Shown piece after piece: positions 22,449 through 33,876 of a stretch of DNA of 64,000 bases (positions are counted from its first letter, which is position 1; each line of letters starts with the position of its first letter). Below the pieces are notes generated by a model, which was not told the DNA's origin, made no database searches, and saw only the letters and a list, made by a program, of their open reading frames with translations. This DNA comes from Adenophora triphylla var. japonica. Taxonomy: Eukaryota > Streptophyta > Magnoliopsida > Asterales > Campanulaceae. The translations under genes and the position numbers were made by a program. The DNA lies in contig JAFEMH010007491.1 of NCBI GenBank assembly GCA_022495995.1, forward strand, positions 1 through 64,000, given 5' to 3'.

Positions 22449-24270
22449 GATCTAATCCGGGCATGTCTCGGTAAGACCAAGCGAACACGTCCACGAACTC
22501 TTTGAGCAGTGCAGTCAATGCGTCTTGCTCTGTGTCGGTAAAGAAACTTCCGATTTGCGTCTCTTTTGGCTCTTCAGCAGTTCCCAAATTCACTTTGGTT
22601 AAAACCTCCTCGGCAGCTTGGGCCCGGTTTTTCTCTCGTTTGACAACATGCTTAAAGATGTGCTTAATGTATTGTTCGTTTAATGTGTCTGCTTCTTTAT
22701 CAAGTGAACCGTTATTAACTGTTTGTGTGTTAGTTAATTTATCAGTTGTTAAAGATGCAATGAGAGGATACTCGGAAAGATCGAAGCATTCATTAAGAGC
22801 ATACGAGAATACATTATTGGCAATGAGCTCGTAATCTTACGGCGTGAGGCCATCGGATGACTCGATAGACTCAAATTCTAAGATAATGGACTCAGTATGA
22901 GTTTTGACACTAGACTCTAGGACTCGAGGGGTCAGACCAAGTTGTTCGATCATGTCCTTTTTCTTGGCGGTGGGTCCGAGAAGGTGGCCCGGTTAATGAG
23001 TGGCAATGAGCTTGATAGGAGATGGGGCTTGAAGGGCTTTATGTCACCATTCCCAATCATTGCTATCACAGTAGTTATCGAAACAAAATCGATTAGATCT
23101 GGCATCTCGATTTCTTCTTTGAAGAGCAGGTGGAGCAGTGGCTCGTCCCAAGCATCGTCTGCGGAGTCTTTTGCTTTTGTCTTGGGCATTACTAGCTCGA
23201 ATGCAGACTCGTCCCGCTTGTTGAAGGAGGGAGTATTGACAGAGAGTTTTTCGAGTTCTTCTGCCAAAGAGGGGGTTTTCCCAAACCAAAATTCGTTGTG
23301 AATAGTGGTGGTCATGGATCCCAGTAGAGGCGGTGTGTCGAGAAATGCTCTTCGGACGGGATTTGGCTTGAGGCCTCTGAATCTTGCCAGGTTCTGCTGG
23401 AGCTTGTCCATGTTTGTCGGCCAGCTTTGTTTGGCGCTGATCAGCTCTGTTCCCTTTCCTGGATCTTCTTCCAAGTTGTCGGCCTTCTTTGTGAAGTACT
23501 TGGTCATGTCGAAGCTGTAAGGGCGAAGATCGGAGGTTGTGTGCAAGCCTCTTTTGTTATCTGTGGAGCGTTTTCGTGCAGCTCGCTTGTCCTCCGCAAT
23601 GTGTTCGGGAGTAGGAGAGTATCCCAAGCCATGGAGAGTATTCTGTTCTTTGATATGGATGATTTGTTGGGTGCCCTGATGGCGTTTTCCCAAACCGAGC
23701 CCAGAGATGTAGTTCATGTGCTTCATCATTTTCATCGGGGGAGGGATCTTGTCCCAAATCAAAGGCAGGTCTATGTGGCATACCTGGGCCTTTGGGCTTT
23801 CGATGGTGAACCCTGTTAGCATCATGCCATCATCGTCGTGTTTGATCTCTAAGACTGGGACGCCGTTTGTGTCGGTCCTTTCAGTGACTACGCTATCGCC
23901 GTAGATGATGGTTAGATCTGTTCCTTGGACGAACTTTATGCACTGATGGAGAGTGGATGCCACCCCATTGATCTGGTGTAGCCAAGGGCGTCCCAAAATG
24001 GCAGTGAATGTGATCGGGATGTCGATGACTTGGAAATCCGTCGGGACCATTTGTTTTCCGAACCATAGGTTCAAGGTGGCTATTCCCAAGACTGGGCGGG
24101 ATGTTGAGTCGTATGCCTTGATTGCCTGAGTCGAGGGCTTTAGATCAGTTGCTTTGATTCCTAGCAAATCCATCATTTTGGCTGGAAGGACGTTCATGGA
24201 TGATCCCCCATCTACAAAAACCCGTGGGAGATGACGCTTGTCCAGTTGGACTGTTATGTAGAGAGGCTCA
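22449..24270 (-). pseudogene. Tat-1 protease with G-patch and linker to RT
   Basis: The frame 24197-22950 begins just after the protease active site (VDGGSS is encoded immediately upstream, near 24215-24198) with MNVLPAKMMDLLGI, and continues to ILGRPWLHQI, the retropepsin C-terminal motif. About 130 residues later, MNYISGLGLGKRHQG matches a G-patch, an RNA-binding glycine-rich motif found after protease in several retroelements. A long acidic linker follows. To the left, broken frames to 22449 hold the RT N-terminal lead-in, with a region resembling FVDVFAWSYRDMPGLDP cut by the Tekay insertion. The protease matures Gag-Pol. Confidence 0.78.
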
Positions 24271-25615
24271 TTGTGGTCAGCCCCAAATTTTGGAAGGTCG
24301 AGCTCTGTGAAAGTGATGATATTGCTTTGTAATTAACGTTGCCAATCATCTCGAACCGCTTCATCGTGTGTCACGTGATGGGAACCATGGTGCAGGCCAG
24401 GCTTTCTTCCAACTTGAGCTTGTACGAGGTAAGATGAAGTGAGTAAGGATCGAGTGAGATGTTAGCCTGAGTGCGCTTGAGCCGTGTTAAGACAGATCTT
24501 CGGCCTTTGGGTCCAAGGTTTCGGCTTCTTTGGCGTAGGGCCCCTTTTCGGTTCGTGGCTCGTGTATGGCTGGCCTTTTGTCTGTCCGTGGAGGATTCAC
24601 TGGGATTTGACCGAAACGTGTCGAACGTTCACTCTGGACTTATGGTTTTGCTTGTCTCTCCTATTTACGTAGTGGGAGGAGCCCGATTGGCGTAAGGCCG
24701 ACCGCGCATTTCAATTCGTTCACCGTCATGGCTTTTACCGAAGCATCAATAGTGGCTTTGAGATCTTCCCAAGACAAGGGGGTTGGATTATCTCGGACCT
24801 TTGGGCCTTCGGTGGCGGTGCGGAGCTCGTCCCCACCCGATCATAGAGCGTACGTTGCCATGGCCTTGTGCGCAGCTAGACTTGCCGGAGTAGATGACAT
24901 AGTAGTCAAACTTTCCGAGGGTTCTCCAAGGGTTCCGACTGTGGGATCACCGGATTCATACCTATTTTTCGCTTTTTGCCGAGAAGATGGCTTCTTCTTT
25001 CTTCGAGGACGGCCCTCGTTCATTTCATCCTGGAATTCCATTTCCGTACAAGCACCGCAATCGCGCACGTCCCACCGGATGTGTTCGTTGTTCGGCGGTG
25101 GTACGGGACCTCGGGAGGCCGAATGGGCAGACTTTCCCCCGGAGGGTCCTGTGGCCTTATGTCATAACTGCATGGCTCGTATGAGGGTAACAGGTTGACT
25201 TCTGGGAAACAATGAGAGGCGTTAGAAGCTGTAGGAGCAGTCATGACTTGGGAAGCCCCAGGTAGTTGGGTGGCTAATGTTCCGAAGTGGTGCATGGCAC
25301 CTTCGATCCAGGCTTGTTGCTCACCTTGACGTTTCTCAATAGCCATGAGGACCTGCCAAACTTCTTCCAATGTTGGTAAATTTCTTGGGGGTAAGGTCCC
25401 GTTCTCATCGTTGTTATCCACTGACTTGGCCATGGGGAATTGACGGACTGTCCCGGTGACAGAGCTGGGAAGGAGGTAGGACCTTGCTGTTTTGACACTG
25501 GGAGACGGGTTCCCGGGTACTCTCGACCACTCTCTGTTAGCTGGAGGGGGTGATGGGCAAGGTTTAGACACAGGAATGGCCTTACGGGATAAAAGGGGGA
25601 AAGCTCACGTGGCAT
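24271..25615 (-). pseudogene. Tat-1 gag region, heavily degraded
   Basis: A 183-codon minus-strand frame (25571-25020) is proline-rich (CPSPPPANREWSRVPG). It has a LPTLEEVWQVLMAIEKRQGE segment, possibly a short coiled coil, consistent with the variable N-terminus of Tat gag. Between 24271 and 25019 no continuous frame is left, and I see no clear zinc knuckle. Assignment rests mainly on position between the primer site and protease. Confidence 0.5.
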
Positions 25616-26761
25616 GCGGTTTCCGTTTCTTTTTTTTATGATTTTTTTTGTTGTTTTAATTTACTTAAAACATGTTTTCTCAGAATCCTAGGTAGGTTGG
25701 AAAAGATTGCTCTTCTTTTTCGCAACTATGCTAGATCCTGGGTCAGTGGAGACCGTCTGTGCGGCTATAAGCCCCTCGTTTTGCACCTGTATTTCGACAT
25801 CCCAGGGTGGACAGCCCCAGGCGAGGGTCCTATAGTGCAAGCGGTTTCCACCGGCCTAAAAGAAAAATCGAACCTAAGGACCGAGCCTGTCATGTTCGTT
25901 TTGATGCATTAGCCATGTGAATAGTGAATCGAGCCGGCCACTGAGTCAAGATCAGGTCAAGAGTTCGGCATGACCTCTCTTTACCTTGCTTGCGTAAGGG
26001 ATCTGTGACGTTGGGCGTTAGCCGGGTCATATTGTCATGGCTGACGTATCAAAGGCTTGATGACATGGTGTCATGTGGGCATGAATGTATATCCGGGACG
26101 GAACATCGTCTGGGTGTAGCTTCGGAAATCAAGATTAGGTCAAGATTTAAGCATGACCTTTCATCGCTTTACTTGCGCAAGGGATCTTGAGTTCCGAGCC
26201 TTGACTCAGAAAATGGCCGGCATGGTATATGTATCCAGGCTGTATGACACCTGACCGGGTAAAACCAACCGAGTCCGGGACAGAGTGTGACTCAAGACTC
26301 AAACGTGCAGGGTTGACGCTTGGCTAGGATGGGATGTTTGGAATGATCCCGTGCGCGTCCAAGAGGCCTAAGAAGACCAAACGGATCAGAATCGAGACCA
26401 CTCCGGCCGAGGGTCAGAAGTGTGCAGTGTATCCGAGGCAGCAGTGCGCGTAGCGTGCGGTGTAACCGAGGCAGCAATGTGAGTAGTGTGCGGTGTAACC
26501 GAGGCAGCAGTGCGCGTAGTGTGCGGTCTCTAAAATTCTTTTTCTGAGGAAAACAGAAGTTTTTGAAGAATTTTAAATGTATGCACAGATGTATATTGAT
26601 GCATTTTTTTTGTACTTTTATTTTTTTTGTAAAATAAAATAAAAAGTAAAGCACGTGCACACACACACAACAGTTAAAGGAAGGGGTAAAATGAAAGTTT
26701 GACCCTTATCATCGTTTTAAAAATCTTTTGTTTTGTTTAAAAGTTTTTAAAACAAAAAATT
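25616..26761 (-). other. Tat-1 5' leader between primer site and gag
   Basis: Non-coding. It holds two diverged copies of a roughly 180-bp unit (about 25940-26120 and 26121-26290), sharing AAGATTAGGTCAAGA-like and TTGCGTAAGGGATCT-like strings, and the 33-bp repeats listed separately. T- and A-rich tracts lie at 25630-25660 and 26605-26650. Confidence 0.5.
26420..26530. repeat. 33-bp tandem repeat, three copies plus a part
   Basis: The units start at 26420, 26453, 26486 and 26519 and share GTAACCGAGGCAGCAGTGCG with minor changes. Confidence 0.85.
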
Positions 26762-26779
26762 TCCCCAGCGGAGTCGCCA
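26762..26779 (-). other. Tat-1 primer-binding site, tRNA-Arg type
   Basis: On the minus strand TGGCGACTCCGCTGGGGA begins two bases inside the 5' LTR. This sequence type is the one described for Ogre/Tat elements as complementary to the 3' end of tRNA-Arg. Confidence 0.75.
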
Positions 26780-26781
26780 AC

Positions 26782-28253
26782 TGAAATTACCCGGGATCCG
26801 GCTCGCGCGCGGAGGCCCCGAAGCATCTCGCATTCGTCGCTTTTCGGGAAAGTCGCCCGGATCCGAGAGGCAGCGCGTTCGCGCCCCGGCATCTGGCTTT
26901 ATTCCGCTTTAGCGTTAGTTGGAGGTGTCTCGCCGTGTTTTGCTTTGTAGAGTCGCCACGCCGTTTTTATTAAGCCCAAAACATTGAAAAATGGCATCAG
27001 TTTAAAGATAATTTTAAACTGTTTTTGTGTGATGAGATTTTGAGTTCGGAGGTCAGATGACTCCTCGGGAAGAGAATATTATAATATTAGAGCTCACCCG
27101 AGTCGCCTCGTAAAACGAGTCTTTCGGATACCCCTAATATCCTTTAAAATGTTGTGTGTGTGTGCTTTTAAAAATGCATGCTATGTCGGATGTCTACATT
27201 GTACACTACGTATTGAAATGTATTGAAATAGGAATGGAAGGAAGCCTTACCAATGTTGGTTCGTGTCTGTCTTCCGCTGGGGAATAGTGTTTGAGGTCGG
27301 AGTAGCGTTCCGGTACGGATCGGGATTGCTTCGGGAGGGACCGGTTGTCTGCGGACAGAGTTTCGGCGTGAGTTGATGTTGCAGGCTGTGTTCGGGCAGA
27401 GGTTCGGCGTGCGTGGGGATCGCAGGGATCACTCGGGCAGAGGTTCGGCGTGCGTTGAGGTGGCAGGAGTCACTCGAGCAGAGTTTCGGCGTGGTTTGGG
27501 ATCGCCGGTTTGACTCCTGGAAAGAGCCGGACACCGTGGAAAGACTGTGCAAGGCCTCTGAGTACCACGAGGGGCCTCAGAGTACCTCAAGAGTGCCTCT
27601 GGGCAACAAGGAGCGTCGCGGAGCGCTGGGAGGCTTCTGAGCACCACAAGGTAGCTCGAAAGGCCTCGAAAGGATCCGAAAGGGGCCTGAGTGCCTCGAG
27701 AGGACTTAGAGGGGAAGCCGTAAGGCTTAGGGAGGAAGAGAGAAGTTGGAGGTGTGTGAAAATGAGGAGGGGGAGCCCTCTATTTATAGTGCCGTATTTG
27801 GTGCAAGAAGGTCCGTACGGACCTCCCCGGTAATCCGTAATTTTGGTTTTCCTCGATTTGAGGGAATCTGTGATGATGGTGAATATTCTCGCAATTATGA
27901 TGTCCCCGAGCAATAAGGTCCGTACGGACTAACTTGACATGCAAAGAGGTCCGTACGGACCAACTCGCAGAGGGTAATCATTTTCTCCGGATTTGAGGGA
28001 ATATTGTGGACTTTAAGAGGATTCAGTAATTATTAAAGCAAAGAGGTCCGTACGGACCATGTATGCTTTTCCAATTTCCTGAAAATTCCCAAAAGGTCCT
28101 TTTGTCCCTTTTTATCCCAGGAAGGCTCCTCCCTTGGTTTGGCTGGGGGTTTTGAGAGGGTTTTGAGTGCCAGAGGTCGTCGAGACTGCGTTGATGAGTC
28201 TGCGGTGCGTCCCGTGTGCTTGAAAGGGGGTGATCCAGATTGGGGTACTTACA
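26782..28253 (-). repeat. Tat-1 5' LTR (right copy)
   Basis: It runs TGAAATTACCCGGG ... GGGGTACTTACA and is followed by CATGG (28254-28258). It is better preserved than the left copy and keeps all four palindromic boxes and the TATA box. Confidence 0.88.
27781..28057 (-). promoter_or_regulatory. Tat-1 LTR U3 promoter: four palindromic boxes plus TATA
   Basis: On the minus strand CTATAAATAGAGGG is a textbook plant TATA box (core 27781-27788). Upstream of it, at higher coordinates, are four copies of GTCCGTACGGAC at 27811-27822, 27918-27929, 27949-27960 and 28046-28057. The middle two form a pair 31 bp apart, the spacing also found upstream of the antisense PMD gene. The nearest box is 22 bp from TATA. 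Confidence 0.7.
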
Positions 28254-28258
28254 CATGG

Positions 28259-30106
28259 TTAGGAGTAGGATGCATAATGTTACTGGGAAATAGGGATGGT
28301 CTTCCAAGTGGTCCTGGAGGTTAAATCCAAGTACGAGGGGTGGGGTGGGGGTTGTGTGTGTATGTGTATGTATACAGATGGTACTTGCAGTGAGAGATTA
28401 GTTTATTCCAAGGGATTTTTCCATAATTGTGTTTCTTCTAAATTTTATTGATCCTCTTTATTCATATTTTTTATAGGTTCTACCCTATCTTCTAAACCTC
28501 TCACGGGCATCTATTAGCATTATTTTATTCCATTTGGTTCATGCTTTTCAAACTCTTTAACATTTACTATAATGATTGGTGATTGAAATGGGGGGGGGGG
28601 AGTTTAGTTTCCCTTAGATTTTGAATGATATTTTTTATGTAATTATTTGTAATTTATAAGATTCGTCAATTTATTTTGATCCATGGATAGCTAAATATTT
28701 TTTCAGGATAAACTACAACGATAAGCCTTCATCCTTTAACAAAGATGACTTATTACCATTTTTATGAGTTTAAAAGATAAGAACTCTAATAATTTTTGAC
28801 CGACCAACTTGAAGAAGAAAAACATTACAAAGTTATAACAGAAGTATTGTCCAACAACTTACTGCTTATGTTTTTTTCTTGAAATGGGGGACTTACATAA
28901 TCTCCAAGTATGTATCTGTAACCAAGCCAACTCACATTGCTTGAAAATCCAGTGTAAGAAATAGAGAGGATATTTAGCTTCCTCACAGAGTTGCTACTTG
29001 CATTCTCCGGTTCTTCTTCACTATTATATTTTTTTTTTGGATATTGTAGAGAGAGAGAAAGAGAAAGAGAAAGAGAAAGAGAAAGAGAAAGAGAAAGAGT
29101 ATTGTAGTGTGAAGAAGAAAGTTTAATGTTTGTAAATAATCCTCCTCACTAGCTCTATACATATTTAATTATTTTTTCCTACCTGCAAATATGATATACC
29201 TCAATTGATATAATGCTTCAAATAATGATCTTAACACATTTGTTGCAATACTCAAAAGAACTATTTTCTACAACTATAGTTTTATTCATATATTAATTAT
29301 ACTTTGGCTAATTTTGAGTTTGAATTGTGGTTTCATTCTCAGGTTGATTTGCATGATTTGTGGTTAATATATGTTGAAAGTGACTTCAACAGTTTTACTT
29401 GATACATGTGTACCATACTTATAAAAAAATTGATGTTGATTTTTGTTGTATATATTTTATTTAATTTTGGTATATACTTTTTTTTTTTTAAGTTTTGGCT
29501 CCAGTCTCTCTCTGGTTAGGAGATTATTTTGTTGCAACATTCATGGTCAAAATCTAGGGTAATCAAAGTAGACAACCATGATCAAGGGAGGTAAAGTCAA
29601 ATATAGAAAACAGAGAAATTCAATTTTTTTTAATGTTAATCTTATCAAAATAGAACCTCTATAGAAGGAGGGTGAAAGGGGTGTGGGGGTTGGGTAGAAA
29701 AGCAATGGTGGTTGAGTTCTATTTCCATTCTCTTGGTGTTAAGTAATTTGTTTCATGTTTCAATGTTAAGGCTGAAATCTTTAACTGTGTTAGCGTGATA
29801 AAATTTCTTACGTTTTTTTTCCAGGTGAATGTATACTTTGAAGTCAATTTCATATTGAATTTCCCGTTGTTGCAGTATTCAATATATCTAGCTTATCGAT
29901 GATGACATAATGTTTAGTGACTCACATTACTTATTTTACTTAGGATCTCATATTACTGCACTGGAGTGTGGGGGAAGGGGATGGGTTAAAGATTTTTTTT
30001 TTCATTTAGTTTTAATCATACGGTCAAGGCAATCAACTTTTCTCCGGTCTCTCAATCGCATAGTATGTTTTATATTTTTACAAAATCGATCAATTTCATA
30101 TTGTCA
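28259..30106. other. AT-rich DNA right of Tat-1, no gene
   Basis: It continues the host sequence split by Tat-1. It contains a G run (28590-28600), T and A tracts and the GAAA microsatellite listed separately. No frame with convincing coding character is seen on either strand. Confidence 0.45.
29050..29100. repeat. (GAGAAA)n microsatellite
   Basis: About eight units of GAGAAA, preceded by GAGAGAGA. Confidence 0.9.
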
Positions 30107-30138
30107 CCGTGCCATTGGCACGGGCAAGCGAGTACTAG
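30107..30138 (+). mobile_element. Helitron-like 3' terminus
   Basis: A perfect 7-bp stem (CCGTGCC-ATT-GGCACGG, 30107-30123) is followed 11 bp later by CTAG (30135-30138) and then T. This is the hairpin-plus-CTRR layout of Helitron 3' ends, which insert before T. The 5' end (after A, starting TC) was not located, so the length is unknown. No Rep/helicase coding is present. Confidence 0.5.
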
Positions 30139-30339
30139 TCTATAATACAATATAGAGCGAAAATAACTTCCTATTGACTAGGGATAAAGAGTGGCCAGGA
30201 TTTGCCCATAACTACCTGATCCAACGATCTTCATTGAATTTATTTTCCTCTTTATTTTTAACCATTAGATTCGTTTTCACTGTTAAAATCCTACGGCTAA
30301 TATTAGACGGTTTCTAAAATTCTACTGACAAAAGACAAA

Positions 30340-30665
30340 AAGCATCCAGGATTAATCCAATCCAACAGTCAGAAATTGTCATAAAATAAATATAAAATTA
30401 ATTAATTTTTTTAAAATAAAAGTATGTAGAAAAATAAATATAAAATTAACTGACATGGATTTTGGTTATTTTGTAATATACTTTTTAAAAATAAAAGTGT
30501 GTAGATCCGATCGCTTCCTTTATTTCGCTGAATCAACTCAATCAAATTTTGACATATTTTTATAAATATAAAATTAATTAATTTTTTAAAAATAAAATTT
30601 TGTTGAAAAAGAAATATAAAATTATCTGACATGGATTTTGGTTACTTTTGTACTCTACTATATAT
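30340..30665. repeat. Two-copy AT-rich repeat
   Basis: AAATATAAAATTAATTAATT and GACATGGATTTTGGTTA each recur about 180-190 bp apart. Non-coding. Confidence 0.5.
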
Positions 30666-30881
30666 AATAGTAAAAAAATTTCAAGCTCATAGAAAATTTC
30701 AAGTGGTACAATATCATTGACCAATCTTTCTATCATCCATCAATCACAATTATCCATTTGAAATTCAATCAGTAACTTTTAAAATGAAAAAAAAAATTAC
30801 TTGAAAAGATAATGGAGATAATCCATCATCGTTTCTTAGATTCCCACTCACACAATTTTTTTAGCCTAATATAGGAGCATA

Positions 30882-31133
30882 CTAGGATTAAGCCTGTGCT
30901 TCGCATGGGGATTACGTTTTCGGTGATTTTTGTATAAAATATATTTAAAGATGTCATATATAATGGTAAAGAGTCTAATAAAATTACAGTTTTCAATGTC
31001 TAAACCTTCACATTCTATAACTATATATCATTTATTGAATGTATGAATGCATTCGAAGGAGAAGACATATTATTATACATTATCTTTCAACGTTCAATGT
31101 TTAAATTGATTGGTTCATACTTTATATTCTATA
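30882..31133 (-). mobile_element. Second Helitron-like end with internal repeats, split by the LTR element
   Basis: Read on the minus strand, an imperfect hairpin (CCCCATGCGAAGCACAGG) is followed by CTTAATC and CTAG at 30885-30882, then T, again a Helitron-like 3' end. The interior to the right has repeats of about 100 bp (CTATAACTATA, TTCAATGTTTAAATTGATT). These resume at 39554-39760 beyond the inserted LTR element. Boundaries on the far side are unknown. Confidence 0.4.
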
Positions 31134-33860
31134 TGTGAGCAACCCAACCCGGGACCTAACGCGTGTCCCGAGCTTGAGAAGCTCAAAGTAAGAAAACCCA
31201 TCTTATATTTTTAAAACTTTTATTTGCCTTTATAAGAAAACCAATTCTAAATTTTTCCATAAACAAAATCAAATAAATATATCTCCACTTGGAGGAATTT
31301 AAACAAATACTCTAAGAACTATACTTAATTAATTACATTGAGAACTCTAATTAACATTGTTTAACAAAAGAGTTTTTCTTACAACTTATAAAAGAGTAAT
31401 ACTTAAATATGACTCCCGACAACCCACATATATACCTATCCTGACAAGTCCCAAAAGCAAGAGTCCAAACTCTTTTCCCGGCCTCACTGGTTCAGGTCAC
31501 CTGTCTCAAGACAATCTAAAGCAAGAAAAGGGAAGGGGTGAGAATAAATCTCAATAAGATATTATGAATGCAGCAAGATGCCAAACAAGATGCAACACAT
31601 AGCATGGTAGCACATAACACATTATGAAAGCGGTAAACACCTTACGTTACCTCATTTTACCTTTCCCGTCTGAACAATAAATCGTACAACGTGGGAGTAA
31701 AACTCCGCTCTTTGGTGAATTGCCCCCATGCACATTCACCTCTTATAGGTCTCATACCCCAGAGATCCATATAAGAAAATAGGATACTTATATGACCCTT
31801 ATTCAGAGTATCATATAATATCATCGCTACTGTAAAGCTTTTGGCTTCATACAGAGCATTCCACCGGTACACCAAATTGCAATGCGGCATGTAAGGCTTT
31901 TGGCTCAATACAGCGGCTAGCACCCCCACTCGTGCCACGCAGGGGGTAGTCACAGGTATAATGAACCTTCAATCATTTATAGAGCAAATCAATAATTGAT
32001 TGAATTCCATTATACCCCCTAATCATATATACTCGTTCAAGCACATGATAAATACTTGAAATAAATCCACAAAGGGGATAAGAACATAACAACATGGTAA
32101 TGTATACTCATGTGAAATCAATACTATAGTGCAACAGTTCATGTAATACACTATGCATACTACCATTAACGAATATACATTCAAGTAAGGTATCCATATA
32201 ACCACATAATCCACACCGGGATACAATATAATCAACATGTCATATAATCCACAACTGGAATACAATACAAGCAACATGCCAAATAATCCACAAATGGGAT
32301 ACCATACAACCATATACCAAATAATTCACAATTGGGATACAATATATTGATGTAACACATATATATTCCTAACCAACACAATAGTGTGATTATAGTCTCT
32401 ACACTCGCTCAACTAATCACCAAGGTAATGGGAGCAAGTAAGGCCACCCTAAACCATAAACCATTATTACGAAGTCATTACTCATCCTTGAATAATATTC
32501 ATAACAGTGCAAGACCTACTTCCAACAATTCCATTTTGATCAAATAAGACATCATGGCCTAGCCAAGGTATTCTACTTTAACTTAGGTTAAAAAGGATTA
32601 ATTCATATCCGGGTTGGACTAGGTTCTACTAATTTATAAGGGTTGGGATTCAAGCCACGAGGTTATTGGTGAAAATCAGCAAGAAGGGAAACCGAGGAAA
32701 TTCTCAGTGACACGGGCGACCGCCCAAGTCACTATAGCGACCGCCCAAGAGGGTCTAATAAGGGTTACACTTTCTGGTGGGTTGGGCGGCCGCTCAAGGG
32801 CCTATGGGCGACCGCCCAAGGGAGATTTCAGCACTTCGAAATTTCTAACTCCTTTTCACATATTTTCTTTTTCCCATTTATAATCTTTCTTAAAAATATC
32901 CAAAAGGATTTTCTAACTTTACAAACCTCATTTTAAATCATTAAATCCCCAAATAACATAACCCTAAATCATTTACCCCTTGATTCTCCACCCATTTCAC
33001 TACCACAATTCAAGTTTAACCTCCTTAATCTAACTTAATCCATTTTCTTGCACTATTGATCATCTTCCTTAAACAACCACATCATTCTATAACATAAACC
33101 CACTTCTTAACTACAAGAAGGTTTCCAAAGCATCTAATACCCTCATTCCTTCAACTTAAACCCCCATATCATAACTAAAATCAATTAAATCTTGAATAAT
33201 CATTTTACTCAAATAACCATATTAAAAATACAATATACTTTTTCTTTTCATAAAACATTCATTAACACATAAAATGTGCAATATTTAGAAAGAAGTCATA
33301 ATAACTTACCTTAGGATTTTTGGATGAAAAGATGATCTTCTTAGCTTGATTGATTCCTCTAGTTGTCCCCACCTCAAAAGTACTCTTGGATTTGAAAATG
33401 GATGAGAAATGGACTTGCTAGAGATCTTGGAAGTGAGGCTTTCAATGGAGGTTTTCTATGGAAAATGGCAAGAGAGAAATGAGGAAAAGAATAATGGAGG
33501 AGGTTAGAGGAAGTATGGAAAGGGTAAGGGTAAAAGTGTAGGAGGTATGGGTTGCCTTGACTTGGGGAGGAGAAATGAGAGGATTTTAGGGAGATGGTCC
33601 CCTCCACCCTAAAATGCAAGGCTTTCAACATTTTAATTAAACTCCACTTTTCCTTTATTTATTTTACCCATTTTAACCTCCTCTTACTATTTATCAAATT
33701 CCTATTTTTATTTTCTCCTAAAGTTCTTTATTTAATTTCTCTATCATTTTATTCTAATATAAGAAATAAAGTATATAAAAATGGACACATAATATTAACA
33801 ATAATATTAAAAGCTCACAATATGATATTAAAATTAGGGCCTAGGGTTAGGGTCGTTACA
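31134..33860 (-). repeat. 3' LTR of the non-autonomous element (left copy)
   Basis: It starts TGTGAGCAACCC and ends GTCGTTACA before the polypurine tract. Frames near 31357, 32023 and 33374 have counterparts in the other LTR but do not resemble proteins. Confidence 0.92.
32632..32815 (-). promoter_or_regulatory. U3 box pairs and TATA (left LTR of the non-autonomous element)
   Basis: GCGRCCGC cores start at 32716, 32737, 32786 and 32808: two pairs 21-22 bp apart with a 70-bp repeat. TATAAAT on the minus strand is at 32632-32638. There is one pair fewer than in the Tekay element. Confidence 0.6.
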
Positions 33861-33876
33861 CTCACTCCCCCTTAAA
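33861..33876 (-). other. Polypurine tract of the non-autonomous element
   Basis: AAGGGGGAGTGAG on the minus strand adjoins the 3' LTR, identical to the Tekay tract at 15715. Confidence 0.75.

Larger units (their letters stand above)
437..28253 (-). mobile_element. Tat-1: Tat/Ogre-like Ty3/gypsy retrotransposon, split by a nested Tekay element
   Basis: Two LTRs of about 1.48 kb (437-1921 and 26782-28253) bound the element. The 5-bp sequence CATGG occurs at 432-436 and again at 28254-28258, a target-site duplication. Gag, protease with G-patch, RT, RNase H, a second RNase H and integrase run on the minus strand. The primer site therefore lies at the right and the polypurine tract at the left. 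Two antisense genes (PMD and DUF7745-like) lie on the plus strand between pol and the 3' LTR. Dual RNase H, a tRNA-Arg-type primer site and tandem repeats before the 3' LTR are features known for the Tat/Ogre lineage. An 8.9-kb Tekay-like element interrupts RT. Without it, Tat-1 would be about 18.9 kb. Its reading frames are broken, so it is probably not autonomous as read here. Confidence 0.88.

Noticed and set aside
27781..27789. TATTTATAG on the plus strand as an antisense LTR promoter driving the PMD gene
   Set aside because: Its reverse complement CTATAAATA is the canonical TATA orientation and points along gag-pol, so it is the sense promoter. The same holds for 55061-55069.
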